From the NCBI RefSeq assembly GCF_011397635.1, contig NC_064754.1, positions 32,964,543-33,028,542 of the forward strand: a DNA stretch of 64,000 nucleotides, given 5' to 3'. The notes below the pieces were generated by a model that was not told the DNA's origin, searched no databases, and saw nothing but the letters and a program-made list of their open reading frames with translations. The position numbers and the translations under genes were made by a program. Below, in pieces: positions 57,191 through 64,000 of the stretch (position 1 is its first letter; each line of letters opens with the position of its first letter). Source of the stretch: Epinephelus fuscoguttatus. Lineage: Eukaryota; Chordata; Actinopteri; Perciformes; Serranidae.

Positions 57191-57338
57191 CCGACAGAGG
57201 CCCGAGCTGAGCCCTGAATGGTCTCAAATCCTTGAAACGCCACTGCGTACACCTTACCTGTACCGGTCTGCTGTGACTGGATTTGTCTCTTTGCAAAGAT
57301 GAGTTATAACAGCAAACACTGAAAGGTTGAAAACATGA

Positions 57339-57364
57339 ATTTATTTATTTATTTATTTATTTAT
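57339..57364. repeat. (TTTA)n microsatellite
   Basis: About six ATTT units next to the Tc1 fossil. Confidence 0.9.
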
Positions 57365-57541
57365 CTACTGTCATTTTGCATTAAGTGGCTCACGGGCAAA
57401 CCAAGTTGAGGATCCCTGGTCTGGTGTGTAGGATTTAGTGGCATCTAGGAATCAGGTTGCAGAACTGGAACTCCTGTTTGCAAAGTGAGTAGAACTACGG
57501 TGGCTGACGTGCACACGCAAATGGCCCTATCTAGAGTCCAT

Positions 57542-58226
57542 AGCCCCTTTTACACTGCCAGATTTTCCGCGAATGTTGGGCCATTTTGCCGGCAAGCTGC
57601 GAGCGTTTAGACACACAGAGCCAGATTGGCGAGTTGATCCAAGATGCCCAATTTTCCGCCCTGTAGGGTAGTCATATTGGTGGAACCCTTTTAGTTTAAA
57701 CAGACCAAGGCGGCCTTCCACAACTGGAGGGGCTGTTGATGACTTGTGGGAGGAGCTGCTGAGGACGCCGCACGTGTGACCCACTGGTGGTGGATAAAAA
57801 GGAAACAGCTGATCGCAGGAATTAGCGAGCAGCTAGTAGCAAGAGGGAAACGCAAACCTGACAGACAATATAAAGATGAGCAACTGGGGAGACAAGGAAT
57901 TGCGCACCCTCCTTGCCCTCACAAACGAAGAGGCCATTAACCGTCAAATAACGGGGACAGTGAAGAACAGGCCGACTTACGAGAGAATCGCCGAAGGACT
58001 GACCAACCGCGGCTTCCCTCTCACGTCACTGTTTGCGTCACACGCTGAGCTACACGTTTTGTCACTTGCTCACGCCCCCATTGCCCCGAAAAAGGCACAT
58101 TCTGTATGAACAAAAGTAGGTAGGAGGCTCTGTGCTGCACTCCCAGATTTTTTTTATACTGCCAATGCTGAAAAAAGACTGATTGGGCTTTCCTGCAAAT
58201 TTTATAATTCCTGTTTTAAAAGGGCT
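57542..58226 (+). mobile_element. Harbinger-like nonautonomous element, copy C (685 bp)
   Basis: The ends agccccttttacactgcc and the reverse complement of the right end (agcccttttaaaacagg) are related terminal inverted repeats. Shorter relatives are at 46593-46702 and 32005-32276. The flanking trinucleotides are cat and tat, a decayed target duplication at best. It carries the Myb/SANT-like frame described next. Confidence 0.78.
57876..58109 (+). pseudogene. Myb/SANT-like DNA-binding fragment of Harbinger origin
   Basis: The frame reads MSNWGDKELRTLLALTNEEA, INRQITGTVKNRPTYERIAE and GLTNRGF. This matches the first part of the trihelix/Myb-SANT domain (W-x-D-x-E--LL...--R-x-x--G--RN---YE-IA--L--RG) that Harbinger transposons encode as their second protein. 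After about 48 residues the homology ends abruptly, where the domain's third helix with its W-x-Q-C-R motif should follow, so the domain is incomplete and probably not functional. Confidence 0.7.
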
Positions 58227-58415
58227 TATGTTTGATTTGTCCATTCTGAGCCACTGTATAGAACATGGCGGACTCAGTGAAGAAGGACCCACTCTATTTG
58301 TAGACACAAAGAGCTGATTCTAAGGTAATGAAAACATGATTCTTATGTTCAAGTTATTACTAACTAATAAAAACAGCCAATAGACAACCTTAAATCCTAC
58401 ACACTGGACCTTTAA

Positions 58416-60670
58416 GTATACTTTTGTACTTTTTTTAAGTATGTTTTGATGGCAGGGCTTAAAACAGAGCATTTTCACACTGCGATACTGCTACTTTTAA
58501 TTTAGTAAAAGGTCTGACTTCTTCCACCTCTGCACCTAGCCAATCAACAATGCCATCCCTATAGAGATTCTGCTAGCAGCCTAAAACAGAGATTTCTTTG
58601 ACATGAGCACTTCAGCATTTCAGTGAGATACCTCAAGAACCTGCTCCGTCAGCCTCCGCTTGCTCTGCTCTTTCTAAAGTGTACTGTATGTTTGCCCTGG
58701 AGGGTTTTTGTAGTTTATCTATACTTAAGTTATGATGTATCCTGAAGTCCATGTTGTTACTGGTCAGCTTCTGAGGTAGTTTCCCAGCAGTGATTCCCAG
58801 CCTGGATAATGGGCCCATGGGATGGGTCACAAGATATATCTAAGAGGGTCATGAGATGACTAATGAGGAAAGAACCAAAAACACACTCCTGTTACACAAA
58901 CTTAACTGTTTTTGGACCTTTCTCAAAATTATGTTTGTTAATTAAATGCCACCATCTGAGAAGCTTTGAGGGGACAGTAATATGGCAGAACTGTGAACAA
59001 CTCAGACATCAAAAACATGTCAAGGTACCCTCAGTAGATGCTACATTTATGTAAGGGATCACGAGCCAAAACTGTATTTTTTTTTAAGGGGAAATTTTTA
59101 ATATTAAAAGTAACCAGTAACTCAATCTGTCAAGTCAATGTATGGGAAAATGTAGTGCAGTAGAAGAGGAAAATAATGTAAAAATGGAAATCTGAAATGG
59201 AAATACTTACAGTGGAAATGGAAATACACTAGCACGTCAAAAGTGCTGAAGTCAATCTAGTTGCTTTCCACCACTGGTCACTGTGCCATAGCTGTGTGAC
59301 ACCAAGCCATATCTGCTCTTTAGCCCTGAAGCATGTTCATGCTGCAGCCCCAGTCTCCATCTTCATCACAAATTGGACAAGGAGACAAATTTAAGCAGCA
59401 AACATATCTGTATGTGTCCAGGTTAGTAATGGATATACTCTACTCAGATTACACAATTAGTCTTTTTGACCACTTTAGCCGCTCTCTCAGGATGAGAGAC
59501 CAGTGAAATAGAGTGTTTGAAGTGAGGTAGCCTTTGTTATCCTGTCAGACGGGAAACGGCTATCAAAATTAAATTAAAATGTACTTAAAAAGAAGGTTCA
59601 CAGTGTCACATGAGGATAGCTCATTCTGCTGGGTGCATGTCATGTAAAGGTCAGGAAAACCTAAAATGATCTGCCTTAATTTTGAGGACATTTTAACTGT
59701 TGGTCGTCTCATCTGACAGAGACCAATTTAAAACTTGTTTACCACTGGCTGGTCATACTGACTCATTAATTCCAAGGTGACAGAAAGAGCTCTGGCACTT
59801 TAAAGCCACTTTATGCTTTTTTACCCACCAGACAGAATTAACAATCGGTTGTCTATTTTGACAGAATGATTCTTTATAACTTTTTTTTTTTCCCACTGGC
59901 AGTTCACCGTAAGATAGCAGCTCACACTGTCAGAATACTTGCCGATCTCTGCACGCTAAGAAAAAACAAACATTTAAAGTACACCCTCATTTGGCTACAC
60001 ATTTTAATAGAACACATCAGTGTGAACAGCTTTTCATGTTGAAACAATCCTTTCAGCCAGTTAACAAAATTTAACAAGAGTTAGATGTTGTTAAGTCATT
60101 TAAGTTGGATTAATGTAAAAACATGTGTAAAGACACAAAATTAAGTGCAAAATAAGCCATACAACTGCATGCATAAAGGCACAGCAAACAAAAACAGGTT
60201 AGATGGGGAAACAGAGTAATAATTAACACAAAAAACATGCAACATGCAGGTGACTTAACTTGAACAAATAAAAAGTTTGATGAATTAAACTGAGGTGGAT
60301 TTACTTGTCAGACTGGCAACACTCATATCTGATGGCGTGGAATGTTTCCATCTTTTTCCTCATTAATCTGAGTACAACTGCACTCCATAGTGCTTCTGAA
60401 ACACATTGAACATTTTTTATAATCGGTACATTCAGAAAAAAATAACTCTTGAACAAAACATCTCCTGTCTCAATATGACAAGGCCCTTGAAAATTAAAAA
60501 GTGCTTCTTTCAAGTCTGACTGGGAGAAAGATCCAGAACACTGAAAATATACCGAAGGCACAGATCGTGACTCGGCTTCCAAAGTTCACTGAGCACTTTC
60601 ACCACTTTAAGAAAATGAAAAGATCCAGGAAAAGAGCTATTGTCAAACTTTCAGTTCCAGAGAAGACTTT
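58416..60670 (-). other. tmod1-tdrd7 intergenic region and tdrd7 3' UTR
   Basis: No gene is visible. The part adjoining 60670 must contain the tdrd7 3' UTR. The first minus-strand poly(A)-like hexamer I see is ATTAAA at 60008-60003. A short repeat-like stretch lies at 58800-58865. Confidence 0.45.
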
Positions 60671-60903
60671 TTAGGCTGCTGAAGAAAGTTCACTGTCGAT
60701 ATCGGCCATGATGGTATGAATCCACAGGTCTCTGTCCTCCATTGTAGTGTCCACCAGGTAAACTGTCAGCTTGCGTTCCCACAGCTTACCTTTAACGTCC
60801 AACACCTCCGGCACACTCTCCACCTGGGCTACCAGGGCTCGCTCCTCAACATGGTTCCTAAATAACATGGAGGCCTCCTCTGACCACTGGTGCTGTGAAA
60901 TAC
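60671..60903 (-). CDS. tdrd7: tdrd7 terminal exon
   Basis: The acceptor is tatgttcggcag. The exon encodes [20 protein letters not shown], then [40 protein letters not shown] and [16 protein letters not shown], with stop TAA at 60673-60671. The N-terminal QWSEEAS-FRNHVE block and YLVDT-----D-WIH are conserved at the TDRD7 C-terminus. Confidence 0.95.
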
Positions 60904-62981
60904 CTGCCGAACATACAGGATATTAGTAATCACAATGATAACCTGACGTGCTCAACCTTGTGTTATCAAGGTGGGAAGTGATTCATGTAGTCAGTCAGCT
61001 GATTAACTCATAATGAAAAGAACTGTTAGTTGCAGGCCTCATCAACTTTACAGCGATGTATTGTTACAACTAGCTACTTAACTACTTAAATTTTATTAGC
61101 TAAATTTCAAACAGGACTTTATTACACTACCTGTTACTAGGGCTGTCATGAATACCATTTTTTAACATTCGGACCTTCGGCAGAATTTTTAACGAATATT
61201 CGAATATTTGTTCACGGCGGGCGGGCAGACAGGTGGGTGGGTGGGGGTGCTGTGGCCGTGCTGCCGCCATGCTGCCTGCTCTCTCCGGTTTTACGCCAGG
61301 CTTGGCTCCTTTCAAAGACTCCTTGCGAAGCACTCCTCCGGGGTTTTTTCGGACCTAATTGTATTGCGGAGTTTTGCACAGCAGCAACCGGATCTTTGCT
61401 CTCAAACCACAAAAAAAATGTGATGGCACAACAGTCTCCTTCAGTACATTATTCTATGCTTTCTTTTGATTTTCACATTGGCTAGTCATCCTGTTTAATT
61501 GTCTTCTGATTAAATCGGAACTGCTGAAACAAGTTGTAGGAAGCCTCTGCAAGTAATTGGTTGCTGGCAGACACTCTGTGCTGTAATAAAATAGTTAATC
61601 AGCAGTGCCGTGCACTGTAGTGCCGTTGCGCTGCTGGTTCTGTTGGCCTGAATAGAATATCATGTCTACTGTTGTGTACAGCATTTAAAGACTGAACTAA
61701 GTAGTGATGCGCAGGTCGACCCGTAACCCGCGGGACCCACTAATGGACCTGCGGGTCGGGCAGCAGTGATCGTCTGTTAAATCGGTCTGTAAATGATATT
61801 TTGACATTATTACTGACTAATTACTGTCATGGCATCCGAAGGTACTGATGCGTTGAGCAGGTGACAGTCCGCGGCCGTTTTCAAAACACACTTGTGTCAC
61901 GCACTCCAAAAGAAACTTGTTGAAACTTTAAACAATAATTTATTGTACGAAACGGGGGAAACAAACGTTAACAAAAACAGTTCTATAATTCATATCAATA
62001 GATAACGAAAAAACAGCTACAAGTTAGAGGGAATAGTGATGAAGTGGTAAAACTTGGCATTGATCCACAGCCTCAGACAGATGCGTTCAAGCGTGCCGTG
62101 CACACAAGCTCAGTTGGTAGGCGATACTATATTTTCACATTTTTAACAATGCAATTTAAAAGTTTTGATTTTTATTGATAACCTACATTTACCAACAACA
62201 GAAAGCCTACATTTAGCACCAAAAAAATATGTAAAAAAAAATAAATAAAAATAAATAAATAAATAACAAAACGAATATCGAATACCAAATTTTCATAATG
62301 AATACCTACCCATAGAAACGAATATTCAAATATCCAAATATTTGGGTACAGCCCTACCTGTTACATATAAAATAAAACAGCTTTACTGCATGATGACCAA
62401 TAAAGCCACTGATAGAATTATGATCTAACTCACCTGCCAGTTGTGCAGTGATGGCCTGGAAGGGCAGTTGTCTGAATTCCTCTATCAAGGGTCGGAGGAA
62501 AGCACTGCGGATCAGCTCATGTTTACCGTGGTCCAACTCGAAGACAGAAACCAGCCCGTTGGCCAGAATCCCCTTGACCTGCACACGGTGCCAGCTGGAT
62601 AGAGGCAGGCATCAGTTAACCACCAATCATCAGACAATAGCAAGATCTTGTTGTTATCTCTGTATTTTTGACAGTATTGAAAATCATAGCATCAGTATTT
62701 CTATATACCCTGTTATAACTTAATACTGTGATACCGCCCAAGCCTAATGTCACGTTTGAATCAGGTGCAAACACATTTTTCACTTACTTCTTGTCTATTT
62801 TGGCAGCATAGATCTCTCCTGTCTGAATGGGCGGGGCTGAGTTGGTCTTCCATATCTTGTTGTAATAGAGGATCATCTCCCCCATCAGCACCACCAGTTT
62901 ATACAGGTCCTGCCATAGCTGCATCACAAAGTAACCAGGGTGGCAGGCCACTGGCACAAACACGTCCATATTCTGACCAGG
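60671..62981 (-). CDS. tdrd7: Tudor domain-containing protein 7, 3' end (gene-level, partial)
   Basis: TDRD7 is a cytoplasmic RNA-granule scaffold with N-terminal LOTUS and C-terminal Tudor domains, needed for germ-cell chromatoid bodies, piRNA-linked transposon control and lens development. Three exons lie in the window: 62981-62788, 62594-62434 and 60903-60671. They join in phase to encode the last Tudor domain and the C-terminus (about 196 aa). The remainder lies beyond 64000. The chain reads [77 protein letters not shown] and [13 protein letters not shown]. Teleosts have tdrd7a and tdrd7b; I cannot say which this is. Confidence 0.93.
61138..62356. mobile_element. hAT-like nonautonomous element with 8-bp target duplication
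   Basis: The ends tagggctgt and acagcccta are inverted repeats, flanked by the identical 8-mer cctgttac at 61130-61137 and 62357-62364. An 8-bp duplication with (C/T)AGGG-type ends is characteristic of hAT transposons. Sub-terminal 'cgaatattcgaatat' palindromes occur at both ends. The 1219-bp interior is non-coding and includes a GC-rich repeat 'ggtcgacccgtaacccgcggg' near 61716. It lies in the last tdrd7 intron. Confidence 0.88.
62434..62594 (-). CDS. tdrd7: tdrd7 exon (Tudor core)
   Basis: 161 bases. The acceptor is cctctatccag and the donor gtgagt. It encodes [40 protein letters not shown] and [13 protein letters not shown]. The Tudor signature normally reads L/V-D-Y-G at the position that is LDHG here. 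Confidence 0.95.
62788..62981 (-). CDS. tdrd7: tdrd7 exon (start of last Tudor domain)
   Basis: 194 bases. The acceptor is gtcttctttcag, then [20 protein letters not shown] and on to [10 protein letters not shown], with the donor gtaagt at 62787. The exon ends with two bases of an Asn codon completed in the next exon. Confidence 0.94.
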
Positions 62982-64000
62982 CTGAAAGAAGACAGGGAAA
63001 AGAATAAGTGTATATTACCACAGGTTTTGTTTAATATTCACATTCTGAAGTTCACAGAATGAGGTTTCCAGAATGAACTATATTGAGGCTGTAACCACAA
63101 GTTGTTAAACTTTACATTACTTTTACACGACACAGCAGCAACTGAAATAACTTACAGCTCACTAGTACAAAAATTAATTGGTAGTTTTGACAGTGAGCTT
63201 TGTTTTAGATTTGATCCATTAGGGTGCCCCAGGAATATGTCCTAAAACACGGAAATTACTTAGCATTTTACCACTCACGATTCCCTCGTCTCAAAGTCAG
63301 TGGCTTTTAATGAGTTTTTGGTTGATGCCTGCAATAAAGTTTGTGGTTAACACAAGCTTTGCAGACCTTCACGTTTTGTTCTACTCATGAACTCTGAAGC
63401 TTCTATACATCTTAATAAAGGTGGTTGCTAACAAGTGGCTAAATGAGACTACAGAATATCACCACACAGAGCCGCTGCCAACACAGCTTTAGTCTTGTTA
63501 TGATGGTGACGTTGGGTCATGCAACCATAGTGAAATTCATTTATAGCCCAACGTTAGCTTTTTGCTTCAGGCAGTTGCATTTAGGCTTTAATAATAATGA
63601 AAGTGGTGTTCATTTGTGGAGATTATCTTGCTGAACACAACGTGTAAGTATCAAAATTGTTTGTTTGCGACAGAGCTTATTTTTAGCAATAATCAAAAAT
63701 CCAACAGGATAACCCCATAGGCTTTTTGACGAGGGAACCAATGCAACACCAACTTCTGCGTCAGCTTAGAGTAAAACATCATCCATGAGACACTTACTGT
63801 TTGCAAACATAACTTTGAAACAGACAGCAGATATGTACACTGCAAGTTACTATTGTAGGAACATGATATTTGTTGTAATACAAATGTTAAGCAAGCTAAC
63901 TAAGCTAAACGCTGACATCTGCCTGTCCAACAGAAAAAGACCAACTCTGCGTCACTCTTCATCCTGTCCTTCCTGAAGCAGCAGAGGTGGAAGGCAACCC
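62982..64000 (-). other. tdrd7: tdrd7 intron and window edge
   Basis: Mostly intronic. The last 35 bases on the minus strand (reading ggttgccttccacctctgct) could be part of an upstream tdrd7 exon, but too little is present to decide. Confidence 0.4.

Larger units (their letters stand above)
57428..58415. mobile_element. Outer inverted-repeat element, split by a Harbinger-like insertion
   Basis: The left end ctggtgtgtaggatttag and the right end taaatcctacacactgg (58390-58408) are inverted copies, and a TTTAA follows the right end. The outer arms are 57428-57541 and 58227-58415. The interior 57542-58226 belongs to a different element. Confidence 0.65.

Noticed and set aside
60301-60582. 93-codon minus-strand frame
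   Set aside because: It falls in the tdrd7 3' UTR, directly downstream of a well-supported stop codon, with no homology that I recognise.

Overview
The window reads as nuclear DNA of a ray-finned fish, most likely a percomorph teleost. Compact multi-exon vertebrate genes with GT-AG introns sit in AT-rich, repeat-dense DNA. Several interspersed repeats are of types I know from percomorph genomes (for example the 'ttagcttagcttagcataaag' element near 50.4 kb and the 'atggatgg'-tailed LINE near 18.2 kb). There are no bacterial-style operons, and nearly all long open frames are chance, antisense or tandem-repeat frames. The species cannot be named from this window.

Three genes can be supported. 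(1) A complexin gene of the complexin-1/2 class, closest to complexin-1, lies on the + strand: a probable 5' UTR exon ending at 3299, coding exons 4792-4822, 22629-22807 and 25823-26014, and poly(A) signals up to 27494. It predicts 133 aa. (2) A tropomodulin gene, best matched to tmod1, lies on the - strand: nine coding exons between 49245 and 30845, predicting 357 aa, with a 5' UTR exon at 49754-49837 and a likely promoter near 55.8-56.2 kb. (3) The 3' end of tdrd7 lies on the - strand: three exons, 62981-60671, encoding the last Tudor domain and the C-terminus; the rest of the gene is beyond the right edge. Complexin and tmod1 converge tail to tail at 27.5-28.6 kb. tmod1 and tdrd7 are in tandem, an arrangement also found on human 9q22.

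The most notable gene-level observation is a second, phase-compatible terminal exon in tmod1 (33377-33480). It would replace the usual 'RKRR...KCR' tail with an unrelated 34-residue tail ending in a Lys-rich stretch. The donor feeding both terminal exons is followed at once by a CA repeat, and a near-perfect 76-bp inverted repeat lies between the two exons.

The remainder is mostly transposable elements, several dissectable at base level: a 5'-truncated LINE with a 9-bp target duplication nested in another repeat; a hAT-like element with an 8-bp duplication in a tdrd7 intron; a PIF/Harbinger relic with nuclease remnants; a second Harbinger-like family in three copies, one with a TTA duplication and one carrying a Myb/SANT-like frame; a piggyBac-like TTAA-flanked element; a decayed Tc1 transposase; and two long 'acaaagagacacaaaa' minisatellites lying inside copies of the same element 38 kb apart. 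A coiled-coil pseudogene is at the left edge.
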